A stretch of DNA of 64,000 nucleotides. Source: Sinotaia quadrata (taxonomy: Eukaryota > Mollusca > Gastropoda > Architaenioglossa > Viviparidae). The stretch lies in NCBI GenBank assembly GCA_028829895.1, contig CM054184.1:54085701-54149700 (forward strand). The letters are read 5' to 3'. The notes beneath the pieces were generated by a model. The model worked only from the letters and a program-made list of their open reading frames with translations, was not told the DNA's origin and searched no databases. The translations under genes and the position numbers were made by a program. This document shows, piece after piece, positions 38,701 to 43,119 of the stretch. How positions within the stretch are numbered: the first letter of the stretch is position 1; each line of letters starts with the position of its first letter.

Positions 38701-41700
38701 TGATGACCACAAAAGTTATCACAATAAATATAACACAAAACTATCTCAAACAAATTAAATAAATGTCTGTAAAATGTTTAGGGTAAATACCCAATATCAA
38801 TAATAAATGTTTATAGGAAAATGTTTCTATAGATAAATGTCAAAATGTTTCCAAAGTTTCAAATATTTAATAAACTATGACTAAACTACCTACTTAAATG
38901 AATGCACCTTAAGTTAACTACACTACTTACAGTTACTGAGGAATGATGAAACTTTAATACTGTGCACTGTCCACAAAGAATTATGTCCTGGAAATATTAA
39001 CTACATAAATGCCAACACACTGGCCACAAAATATGAAGTCCAGAAATGTAAAATATACAAATGGAATAAACGTCCAATAAATGAATCACACCTCTCCTCT
39101 CACAATCACATGAAATGTCAACAATGTTCCTCCGTGAAAACCGGGAAAAAATAATGATGACCTCCCCATGGACAGGGATGGGGGTAAAACAGCACGCACG
39201 CAGGTTGATGAACCAGGTGATCTCCCCTTTGCGTTGATGAACGCTGAAAAGTACAACTCGCTGAAGAGCGACGAGGTAAAGGTGGTTGATGAACCAACGA
39301 GTGTGAATGAAGAATGCCCCGTCCAGACTTGTCTCAGAATCCCCAGTCTGTAACATGATAGCAGCCCTGGTTCCTGCCGACAATCTAGGGAGGGTGCCCG
39401 ACGTATGGCTGGGTGGGTAGAGGCCGGTTGGTCCTATCCCATGAGGATACTTCAATGTACGAAAGTCTCTGCCAACGAAGGTTGAGCACTCCTGTAGTCC
39501 TATTTTGCTAATTATGAAAATTAGGCAAAATGGATGGCGCCAGAACGTGACGACAAAAAATCGTCTAAGCTCTCTGTAGCTCCAACTGTCACTCTGCGCG
39601 CATACACTCAACACTGACTGGGAAAAAGTCCCTATAATTCTTATATATGTAACTCAACTCTTCCACGGCCTTCTAGAAATAAAAGGCACGTGAAATAATG
39701 GACGCCTATTGTTATTGATGCATTCATTTAGTGGTGCATTGGCTAAAATAACCCCTAATTAAATTTCTACTTAATGAACATTTAATAATTAAATATACAA
39801 TCTACCTATCACTGATTTAATTGTTATCACCTAACATAAATAAACAAGTAAACAAATCAAATAAAAATGTTATAGACAAAACGTCACAGAGCAAAGGGAG
39901 GCTATAAGGTAAAATAAAAAAATAAATTTTAGCCGCTTACTTCCCCTCGACCGTGACAGCATGCATGTCTTTCTAAACTTTATTAAGCTGTTAAGTGAAC
40001 ACCTTTATCTAGACTCCCTCTCTCTCTGCTTACGATTAAGTGAATACCTGTTTCTGGCCTCTCCCTCTCTTACAGCTAAGTGAACACACTTATCTAAATA
40101 TGAGAATCACACTATCTAGTCTCACTCTCTCTCTGCTTACGGTTAAGCGAACACCTTTATCTAGTCTCGCTATCTCTCTGCTTACAGTTAACACCTTTAT
40201 CTACTCTCGCTATCTCTCTGTTCACTGTTAACACCTTTATCTAGTATCGCTATCTCTCTGCTCACAGTTAACACCTTTATCTACTCTCGCTATCTCTCTG
40301 CTTACAGTTAACACCTTTATCTACTCTCGCTATCTCTCTGCTCACTGTTAACACCTTTATCTAGTATCGGTATCTCTCTGCTTACAGTTAACACCTTTAT
40401 CTACTCTCGCTATCTCTCTGCTTACAGTTAACACCTTTATCTACACTCGCTATCTCTCTGCTCACTGTTAACACCTTTATCTAGTATCGGTATCTCTCTG
40501 CTTACAGTTAACACCTTTATCTACTCTCGCTATCTCTGCTTACAGTTAACACCTTTATCTACACTCGCTATCTCTGCTTACAGTTAACACCTTTATCTGC
40601 TCTCGCTATCTCTCTGCTTACTAGTAAGTGAACATCATCTATTCCTCTCTCTCTCTCTGCTTACAGTTAAGTGAACGACTTTATCTAATCTTCTCTCTGT
40701 GCTAATCTCTCTCTCTCTCTCTCTCTCTCTCTGCTTTCGGTTAAATAGATGAGCGAAATGCTCTGTATCTTTCTATCTGTCTGTCTTCTGTGCTTTCGGT
40801 TAAGTAGGTAAGCGAAATCCTCTATCTCTCTCTCACTCTCTCTGTGCTTTCGGTTAAGTAGGTAAGCGAAATCCTCTATATCTCTCTCACTCTCTCTGTG
40901 CTTTCGGTTAAGTAGATAAGTGACACCCCCCCCTCTCTCTCTCTCTCTGTATGTGCTTTCGGTTAAGTAGATGAGCGAAACCATCTTCCTCTCTCTCTCT
41001 CTCTTTGTCTCTCAGTCTGTCCAATTGTTTTCAGTCTAGCACTAAGGGAATACCACCGTCTAATCTGTCCAGTTTAGCACAGAACATACGGTAGTATCCC
41101 CAGTCTAATATGATCAGTTTAATAGTATGAAGATGGGGGAATCCTACTGCCTACATTATATGCAGTCTAGTACTTAGGCAAAGGAGAATCACTCTCTGGC
41201 TATCCAGACTAGCACTTAGGCAAATGAGAATTACTCTCTAGCTATCCAGTCCAGTTTAGCACTTAGGCAAAGGAGAATCACTCTTTAGCTATCCACTCTA
41301 TCACTACGCAAACAGGAAAATTCCATTGTCTGGTCTGTCCAGTTCCGTTCAGAATGCTACTGTCTAGTCAATCTAGCACTAAATAAATATGAGAATCACA
41401 CTATCTAGTCAATCTAGCACTAAATAAATAAGAGAATCACACTATCTAACACTAAATAAATAAGAGAACCACACTATCTAGTCAATCTAGCACTAAATAA
41501 ATAAGAGGATCACACTATCTAGTCAATCTAGCACTAAATAAATAAGAGAACCACACTATCTAGTCAATCTAGCACTAAATAAATAAGAGGATCACACTAG
41601 TCAATCTAGCACTAAATAAATAAGAGAATCACACTATCTAGTCAATCTAGCACTAAATAAATAAGAGAATCACACTATCTAGTCAATCTAGCACTAAATA

Positions 41701-42880
41701 AATAAGAGAATCACACTATCTAGTCAATCTAGCACTAAATAAATAAGAGAATCACATTATCTAGTCAATCTAGCACTAAATAAATAAAAGAACCACACTA
41801 TCTAGTCAATCTAACACTAAATAAATAAGAGAATCACACTATCTAGTCAATCTAGCACTAAATAAATATTAGTATCACACTATCTAGTCTAACTAAAGAA
41901 ATCATACATTCTAGTTTATCACTATAAGATAAGGGAACTCAAAAGTTTTAATATATACGAATTATGTATAAGCAGACAACGGAATCCTGCATTGTTTAGT
42001 CATAAACAATAAGAAGAAGCTAAGGTAACCCCAAGACTTACATTTAAGCTGACAAAGGAATCCTGCATTGCTAGTCATAAACTAAGAAGAAGCTAAGGGA
42101 ACCCCAAGACTTATGTATAAGAAGACAAAGGAACCCTGCTGTCTAGTGCAGTAAATCAGCAATAAGCGGTTTAGTACATCTCACTATCCATCAACATCAG
42201 ACGATAACAAAGTACACGATTGTCTTGTTTGTCCATACTAGCATAAAGCAGTATGTGTCAAGTTAAGCACTAAGCAAAATAGATCTCTGTTGTGTAGTGT
42301 GTCAAGTGAAGTACTAACCAGAATTGGAGAATTCTGCTGTCTACTACACATTACCCATATACATACTAATTTCAAGTAGCCATAACTTAAAACAAAAATA
42401 AACCACATAAAGAGAACTGGGGATTTTTTTGCATCTATTCTTTTGCATGCTTGAAATTGTTAATTGATTGTGCCACTACTTAATGTTTTAAAACGTAATT
42501 TTATTTATTTTATTTTGGCATTTACTGATTTCAACATTCTGTTTCCATCTGTAACACTTTGAGTCTTGGTGATTTGGGGCAGATTGCAGCAGATTATGTC
42601 TAAAAGTGGTCGGACTTTTCTTGATGTTCTAAAACGTAATTTTATTTATTTTATTTTGGCGTTTACTGATTTAGTCATTCTGTTTCCATCTGTAACATTT
42701 TGTGTCTTGGTGATTTTGGGCAGGTTACAGCGGATTCACTTCGGTCTGAAAGTAGTTGGATTTCTCTTGATGTCCGGGATACTTTTCTGGAAGTTTGCTG
42801 TGCTTCAGGCGTTATGGAATTCTCTCTCTAGCTTAGCTGCCTTGCTGCTACGAAAACTATCAAACTTTGCTCTGTCATGA
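11000..42880 (+). CDS. FAR1: fatty acyl-CoA reductase (complete, 12 coding exons)
   Basis: Reduces fatty acyl-CoA to fatty alcohol with NADPH, supplying ether-lipid and wax synthesis. Coding exons: 11000-11206, 12002-12177, 14487-14559, 17337-17443, 19487-19664, 22351-22395, 26869-26987, 29196-29263, 30508-30679, 34137-34266, 37824-37951, 42724-42880. The sum is 1560 nt, 519 residues plus stop, close to the usual length of about 515. All junctions are GT-AG and all phases agree. Seen in the product: an N-terminal Rossmann domain with TGVTGFMAK (22-30), HVSTAYANC (156-164), the catalytic YTYTK (Y210, K214), a C-terminal sterile-type domain (about 350-465, with LEYF and DWSQY) and a hydrophobic anchor (about 475-495). 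Vertebrate FAR1 is a peroxisomal tail-anchored protein; the same location here is inference. It could be FAR1- or FAR2-type, or a lineage paralogue. Confidence 0.94.
11228..11398. repeat. 66-bp tandem repeat, 2.5 copies, intron 2
   Basis: Units start at 11228, 11294 and 11360 with gcaagctcaaggttggtatg. The array begins about 20 bases after the exon 2 donor. Confidence 0.9.
11520..11890. repeat. 34-bp minisatellite, intron 2
   Basis: Units of gtagttaatttggctgttat then gggacatatgtaat, about 9 copies, diverged at both ends. Confidence 0.9.
12002..12177 (+). CDS. FAR1: reductase exon 3
   Basis: Residues 70-128, starting [10 protein letters not shown]. It includes [16 protein letters not shown] and [12 protein letters not shown], strong family signatures. 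It ends in phase 2 before gtgaga. A decoy acceptor with the same ttgcagttgtttgagaa context lies 37 bases upstream (AG at 11963-11964); using it would bring in a TGA. Confidence 0.93.
12310..12600. repeat. degenerate repeats in intron 3
   Basis: Three copies of ggagtacaaatctaatttgg with variable tails, then two copies of tgtggatatagtgcaacaca. Confidence 0.8.
13075..13390. repeat. 49-bp minisatellite, intron 3
   Basis: Units of gcatacgttgagaggtatgc then agaagatgggcagaatga, about 6 copies. The outer two copies carry an extra atttaattcacttgacg. Confidence 0.92.
13419..13754. repeat. 48-bp minisatellite, 7 copies, intron 3
   Basis: Near-perfect units begin gctgttaaagtcccttccat. The period is divisible by 3 and lacks stops, so three frames stay open for over 100 codons. 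One frame repeats [14 protein letters not shown]. No splice signals or family match support expression. Confidence 0.95.
13855..14065. repeat. 55-65-bp repeat, 4 copies, intron 3
   Basis: Units contain aataatggataacacctag and a gtatgtgtagtatatta-like half. Confidence 0.8.
14120..14445. repeat. 48-bp minisatellite carrying CRE palindromes, intron 3
   Basis: Units read attgaaatgacgtcagattg then cctagcaaagtgcgtta. Perfect TGACGTCA occurs at 14133, 14235, 14283, 14331, 14379 and 14431; one further unit has TGACGTTA. The array ends about 40 bases before exon 4. ATF/CREB-family bZIP proteins bind this 8-mer in animals; function here is untested. Confidence 0.92.
14487..14559 (+). CDS. FAR1: reductase exon 4 (73 nt)
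   Basis: Residues 128-152, including [19 protein letters not shown], fill the gap between the KFDEEL and HVSTAY exons, as in other family members. The acceptor is cttttcctttcag; the donor is gag before gtgggt at 14560. Length and phase (in 2, out 0) are exactly what the neighbouring exons require. It is too short to appear as an open frame of note. Confidence 0.88.
14551..14668 (+). repeat. 28-29-bp repeat containing the exon 4 splice donor
   Basis: Units start at 14551, 14579, 14608 and 14637 with tgtctggaggtgggtct. The first unit is the last nine exon bases plus the true donor, so the donor GTGGGT recurs at 14588, 14617 and 14646. Use of a later donor would shift frame or bring in a TAG. 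Confidence 0.93.
14703..14751. repeat. (CT)n microsatellite
   Basis: About 24 uninterrupted TC dinucleotides. Confidence 0.98.
14752..15480. other. intron 4, no gene seen
   Basis: Mostly unique AT-rich DNA with minor duplications (gtagatgtg...atct words near 14788-14940, aatattaatattacataaaa twice near 15105-15145). Confidence 0.45.
15485..15950. repeat. 37-bp minisatellite, intron 4
   Basis: Units of tgttgtagattgcacttcac then gaccacatgtacttaac, about 12 copies with few changes. Confidence 0.95.
16015..16656. repeat. about 31-bp minisatellite, intron 4
   Basis: Units of ggtgtacttgccttctcacc then tgtatcttcaa, about 21 copies. A period of 31 cycles through all three frames, which explains three overlapping open frames of about 200 codons (16002-16693). 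They are not genes. Confidence 0.95.
17050..17250. repeat. 32-bp minisatellite, intron 4
   Basis: Units of gcaaggcgaggcttggtgtg then agtatatctgta, about 6 copies. Confidence 0.93.
17337..17443 (+). CDS. FAR1: reductase exon 5
   Basis: Residues 153-187, with [14 protein letters not shown] and [18 protein letters not shown], highly conserved in the family. The acceptor ends in the less common AAG (tgctgtttaag). The donor is gtaagt at 17444, leaving phase 2. Confidence 0.94.
17444..18180. other. intron 5, 5' part
   Basis: Two or three diverged copies of a roughly 95-base segment containing ttagtggtgtatgtagaatt, at about 17640-17830. No gene is seen. Confidence 0.5.
18181..18362. repeat. 31-33-bp minisatellite, intron 5
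   Basis: Units of tcattcagtttgtaatctac then ctacaaatgtg, 6 copies. Confidence 0.92.
18405..18662. repeat. 29-bp minisatellite, intron 5
   Basis: Units of gactgaaatacatgtccatt then atctaacgt, about 9 copies. Confidence 0.93.
18720..19440. repeat. degenerate repeats, intron 5
   Basis: First gctagtattgattgcat-type words, then ggaattgtcatcatagtatc-type words of about 35-45 bp, heavily mutated up to the exon 6 acceptor region. Confidence 0.65.
19487..19664 (+). CDS. FAR1: reductase exon 6 (catalytic exon)
   Basis: Residues 188-247. It carries [11 protein letters not shown], with the short-chain-reductase pair Y210 and K214, then [19 protein letters not shown]. The acceptor is tttatttccag and the donor gtcagt at 19665. 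The exon is clearly more GC-rich than the introns on both sides. Confidence 0.95.
19665..20520. repeat. short duplications in intron 6
   Basis: Two copies of an approximately 80-bp segment containing catgtcaagacat...ttgacata (19690-19810), then 3-4 diverged copies containing aaacttggattaatatttag (20225-20520). Confidence 0.7.
20521..20925. other. intron 6 spacer with a G-rich patch
   Basis: A G-rich run (gggggcgggtggggtgggg) lies near 20561-20590. No exon is seen. Confidence 0.4.
20926..21465. repeat. degenerate 60-75-bp repeat, intron 6
   Basis: About eight copies share gtcatacatacaga, gtaatccggccagttga and a short spacer, with many substitutions. Confidence 0.8.
21660..22100. repeat. about 33-bp and 66-bp minisatellite, intron 6
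   Basis: Units alternate between tcatatcgctgtatgctatt with cacaggtctgtttcttcttt and a form with ctatacacgtctgtttctt, giving a two-unit higher-order repeat. Overlapping open frames here are repeat artefacts. Confidence 0.9.
22101..22332. repeat. about 47-bp minisatellite, intron 6
   Basis: Units of acaatattacaagacttatc then attgttaatagtaaagtaaa, 5 copies, ending 18 bases before exon 7. Confidence 0.92.
22351..22395 (+). CDS. FAR1: reductase exon 7 (45-nt micro-exon)
   Basis: Encodes [15 protein letters not shown] (residues 248-262), the expected family motif after the EPFP segment. Phase is 0 in and 0 out. The acceptor is atgtcaacag; the donor is gtaagt at 22396. Confidence 0.93.
22440..22675. 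repeat. degenerate about 60-bp repeat, intron 7
   Basis: Four diverged copies share ttttagtgtgacagttat and ttctttatatgtagctagat. Confidence 0.75.
22676..22860 (+). mobile_element. dispersed repeat family D, copy 1
   Basis: Shares an ordered set of words with 25018, 28880 (reverse), 32895 and 50453: gagtaaattt, cttaataattatat or equivalent, acccgaccttgg, gagaatatgctag, and caaaccagttcc. It has no coding capacity. It could be a SINE or non-autonomous element; termini are unclear. Confidence 0.7.
22920..23390. other. intron 7, unique-looking insert
   Basis: Less repetitive than its surroundings. It contains two loose copies of ctgtggccgag or ctgtggtcgag words. It may be part of an unrecognised mobile element. 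No exon is seen. Confidence 0.35.
23390..23660. repeat. about 92-bp tandem repeat, 3 copies, intron 7
   Basis: Units contain caggggtaagtatcattcgc and ttacaccgagactatt. The first copy lacks two short segments present in the other two. Confidence 0.92.
23661..24785. other. intron 7, possible mobile-element remnant
   Basis: Contains a C-run near 24100, paired cacgattttcactc words at 24205-24230 and two cacgtgtggtg words at 24380-24435. On the minus strand a TATA-like box (gcataaata) is read from about 24475. I could not define termini or a family. Confidence 0.3.
24785..25017. repeat. about 59-bp repeat, 4 copies, intron 7
   Basis: Units of tataaacaacgagatttcaa followed by gtttgtgttgagtcttgtta. 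A fragment of the same unit recurs alone near 26615-26650. Confidence 0.9.
25018..25290 (+). mobile_element. dispersed repeat family D, copy 2
   Basis: Begins acagtgtggctgagtaaatt and aligns over its length with the 50453 copy, including agaccttgggcgctg, gtggagcatatgctag and the tail near accagtgtggagggacc. Confidence 0.78.
25625..25908 (+). repeat. repeat carrying five strong acceptor-like sites, intron 7
   Basis: Units of 44-62 bp contain ttcatttgtcttttccag then aaaggagcgcac. The AG bases end at 25643, 25703, 25747, 25805 and 25862, each after an excellent polypyrimidine tract. No coding exon follows; the true exon 8 starts at 26869. Confidence 0.92.
26140..26540. repeat. about 40-50-bp repeat, intron 7
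   Basis: Two copies of tttgataatgcatactaa, then about 7 units of cttgccatatttcaggtgtg with ttgtgtcttgttaa, some carrying an extra gctgttaaac. Confidence 0.88.
26869..26987 (+). CDS. FAR1: reductase exon 8
   Basis: Residues 263-302, with [30 protein letters not shown], the end of the NAD-binding domain. The acceptor is tcatgttgtag; the donor is gtatgt at 26988, phase 2. Confidence 0.94.
27300..27745. repeat. about 55-60-bp minisatellite, intron 8
   Basis: Units contain aataacgaaatgtttgtcac and aatgtcactaaaataaa, about 6 copies. A shorter cgcatttgtcatatagac duplicate is at the 5' end. Confidence 0.9.
27800..28380. repeat. degenerate 50-65-bp repeat, intron 8
   Basis: Units share ccatttaaatgtatattttc and a tagtggataat or gtgagtgag block. 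Confidence 0.8.
28381..28879. other. intron 8 spacer
   Basis: Non-repetitive AT-rich DNA. An open frame at 28377-28622 has no recognisable similarity. Confidence 0.35.
28880..29095 (-). mobile_element. dispersed repeat family D, copy 3 (reverse)
   Basis: The reverse complement carries the family words in order: gagaatttgcc, cgaccttgggcactg, gagaatatgctag and tgatgcaatccaaac. Confidence 0.75.
29196..29263 (+). CDS. FAR1: reductase exon 9
   Basis: Encodes [24 protein letters not shown] residues (302-324); VYNC(T/S)xG is a family hallmark. The acceptor is gctttcttttccag and the donor gtaagt at 29264, phase 1. Confidence 0.94.
29251..29490 (+). repeat. degenerate repeat starting at the exon 9 donor
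   Basis: The exon end plus donor (aaaatgtttggtaagtt then gtgccata) is the first of about six diverged units of 28-35 bp. One later unit keeps a full ttggtaagtt donor at 29323, and the others carry ggtaaatt or gataagt. Confidence 0.8.
29700..30500. repeat. degenerate repeats in intron 9
   Basis: Diverged units share caatcaatcatttaatg, ttgcatcatt and ttacaccagtcagcagtta. They are interrupted by a hAT MITE at 30142-30339. Confidence 0.6.
30142..30339. mobile_element. hAT-type MITE, 198 bp, with 8-bp target duplication
   Basis: The termini are inverted repeats: caggggtcaccaac at the left and gttggtgacccctg at the right. The flanks agttaatg (30134-30141 and 30340-30347) are a perfect 8-bp target-site duplication, the hAT hallmark. 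The inside is non-coding, with a GC-rich left end (gcccgcgggcacc). It is a non-autonomous element sitting in intron 9 about 170 bases before exon 10. Confidence 0.95.
30508..30679 (+). CDS. FAR1: reductase exon 10
   Basis: Residues 325-382, with [20 protein letters not shown] and a W/F-rich segment ending [12 protein letters not shown], the start of the sterile-type C-terminal domain. The acceptor is acattattttgcag; the donor is gtaagc at 30680, phase 2. Confidence 0.93.
30930..31620. repeat. 27-bp minisatellite, about 25 copies, intron 10
   Basis: Units of gtgtcactccacttctttac then agtcttc. With a period of 27 one frame stays open (VFVSLHFFT repeats, 30880-31527). There is no splice or family support for expression. 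Confidence 0.94.
31621..31985. other. intron 10 spacer
   Basis: Moderately GC-richer, non-repetitive DNA. Nothing is recognised. Confidence 0.35.
31986..32345. repeat. AT-rich about 60-bp repeat with TA microsatellite
   Basis: Units of cattgtatttgtacattata then tattgtatataatattaata, about 6 copies. They have strong self-complementarity. Confidence 0.9.
32346..32894. other. intron 10 unique-looking AT-rich DNA
   Basis: No exon, repeat or mobile-element hallmark is seen. Confidence 0.35.
32895..33010 (+). mobile_element. dispersed repeat family D, copy 4 (partial)
   Basis: Retains the 5' half: gtggagttaattttcc, ctatttctaaattta, and acccaatcttgggcag. It is most similar to the 22676 copy (both have aactgttaaattgtca or attgttaaattgtca). 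Confidence 0.65.
33011..34136. other. intron 10, 3' part
   Basis: Unique AT-rich DNA. The open frame at 33051-33236 has no recognisable family. Confidence 0.35.
34137..34266 (+). CDS. FAR1: reductase exon 11
   Basis: Residues 382-425, with [33 protein letters not shown] and [10 protein letters not shown], the core of the C-terminal domain. The acceptor is tctgtctcctcag; the donor is gtaatt at 34267, phase 0. Confidence 0.93.
34400..34830. repeat. degenerate 40-60-bp repeat, intron 11
   Basis: Units share agaatcaagagtgttgtgtg and tttagtgtcatttctattag. Confidence 0.82.
35115..35735. repeat. 50-58-bp minisatellite, intron 11
   Basis: The first four units are nearly identical at 50 bp (tgttgtagacgtgctagagt then ttgcttgttg). 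Later units are diverged and carry taatatgtaaacataatt. Confidence 0.9.
35860..35960. repeat. short degenerate repeat, intron 11
   Basis: Copies share tcaagcgtgtctaagcc, and run from about 35823. Confidence 0.65.
35975..36285. repeat. about 56-bp repeat with a poly-G tract, intron 11
   Basis: Units of gatgtgacatgtttatgaag then caatatttatttggggaatg. A run of about 12 G lies at about 36114-36125. Confidence 0.85.
36370..36640. repeat. degenerate about 55-bp repeat, intron 11
   Basis: Diverged units share cttgtaattatgtat-type words and gttagattttg or gattatgcgttg. Confidence 0.6.
36690..37250. repeat. minisatellite carrying CRE palindromes, intron 11
   Basis: Units of variable length share gttgtgacgtcatacttta, then tgtgttctttgtcttgtaat. 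Perfect TGACGTCA occurs at 36706, 36795, 36841, 36919, 37011, 37097 and 37202. The monomer is unrelated to the CRE-bearing array in intron 3. Confidence 0.88.
37480..37823 (+). repeat. repeat running into the exon 12 acceptor
   Basis: Units contain gttctagatcacgtgatac and, in several, taatacgttgttgtag. The last unit ends ttacgttgttgcag, which is the exon 12 acceptor. Most units carry a CACGTG E-box (cacgtgata). Confidence 0.85.
37824..37951 (+). CDS. FAR1: reductase exon 12
   Basis: Residues 426-467, with [20 protein letters not shown] and [18 protein letters not shown], the end of the sterile-type domain. The donor is gtaagc at 37952, phase 2. Confidence 0.94.
38114..39958 (-). mobile_element. 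probable solo LTR, 1845 bp, minus orientation
   Basis: The termini are tgtcc...ccgtgaca (TGT...ACA), flanked by the identical 5-mer gcatg at 38109-38113 and 39959-39963, as left by retroviral-type integrases. Read on the minus strand it has a TATA box (atatataagaatta, about 39640-39655) and, about 25 bases on, an initiator-like TCAGTGTTGAG, then a polyadenylation-type aataaa near 38278. Region 38114-39958 is much less repetitive than the intron around it. A minus open frame (39614 to 38997) starts at the predicted start site but matches nothing I know. No internal retroviral genes are present. It lies in intron 12. Confidence 0.72.
40020..40640. repeat. 40-bp minisatellite, intron 12
   Basis: Units of ctctctgcttacagttaaca then cctttatctactctcgctat, about 14 copies. 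Confidence 0.94.
40641..41015. repeat. CT-rich 60-bp repeat with (CT)n tracts, intron 12
   Basis: Units combine variable CT dinucleotide tracts with gtgctttcggttaagtag. It appears related to the upstream array by its ctgctttcggttaa core. Confidence 0.88.
41040..41345. repeat. degenerate repeats, intron 12
   Basis: Copies share agcacttaggcaaaggagaa and tcactctctagctatcca. Confidence 0.7.
41350..41895. repeat. 41-bp minisatellite, intron 12
   Basis: Units of tcaatctagcactaaataaa then taagagaatcacactatcta, about 13 copies. Confidence 0.95.
41940..42150. repeat. about 75-bp repeat, 2-3 copies, intron 12
   Basis: Copies share gacaaaggaatcctgcattg and aagaagaagctaagg(ta/ga)acc. Confidence 0.8.
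42442..42770 (+). repeat. 141-bp tandem duplication across the exon 13 acceptor
   Basis: The segment from about ttctaaaacgtaattttatt through cttggtgattttgggcag and into the first 50 or so bases of exon 13 occurs twice, offset 141 bases. Acceptor AGs are at 42581-42582 and 42722-42723. The copies differ by scattered substitutions. The exon-derived part of the upstream copy no longer matches the family. Confidence 0.88.
42724..42880 (+). CDS. FAR1: reductase exon 13 (terminal, membrane anchor)
   Basis: Residues 468-519 and the TGA stop. [19 protein letters not shown] begins the single C-terminal hydrophobic segment, followed by a basic, Leu-rich tail. The acceptor at 42723 is preferred because its reading (RLQRIHFG) fits the family. 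An upstream acceptor at 42582 would add 47 codons in frame with no stop. I see no canonical AATAAA close downstream. Confidence 0.9.
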
Positions 42881-42929
42881 CAGTCACATATGATCCACAG
42901 AAAGACAATTGAAAAATAATTAATTGGAT

Positions 42930-43080
42930 AATTTATTCATACATTACTAAAAGGCACAATAATTTATTAGTAGATTACTGAAAGATACAATAATTTATTG
43001 GAACAATATTAAAAGATAATAATTTATTATTACATTTATAAAGATACAATAATTTATTATACAGAAGGAATGAAGCTGAA
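42930..43080. repeat. short AT-rich repeat 3' of the reductase
   Basis: Three or four copies of ataatttattagtacatta-like units of about 40-45 bp. Confidence 0.7.
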
Positions 43081-43119
43081 ATATGGTTGTGTGTTACAAT
43101 TCCTATAGTAATACAGCAA

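Noticed and set aside
38997..39614. 205-codon minus frame as a host gene
   Set aside because: It lies wholly within the element bounded by gcatg duplications and has no recognisable family. It is kept only as a note on the LTR.
40685..40984. Minus frame of 99 codons rich in RERERE
   Set aside because: It is translation of CT/GA microsatellite tracts.
42566..42723. Taking the longer frame (from 42566) as the normal last exon
   Set aside because: The known family reads straight from the DLPRAR region into RLxxI/L before the anchor, which fits the acceptor at 42723. The longer form is kept as a possible isoform only.
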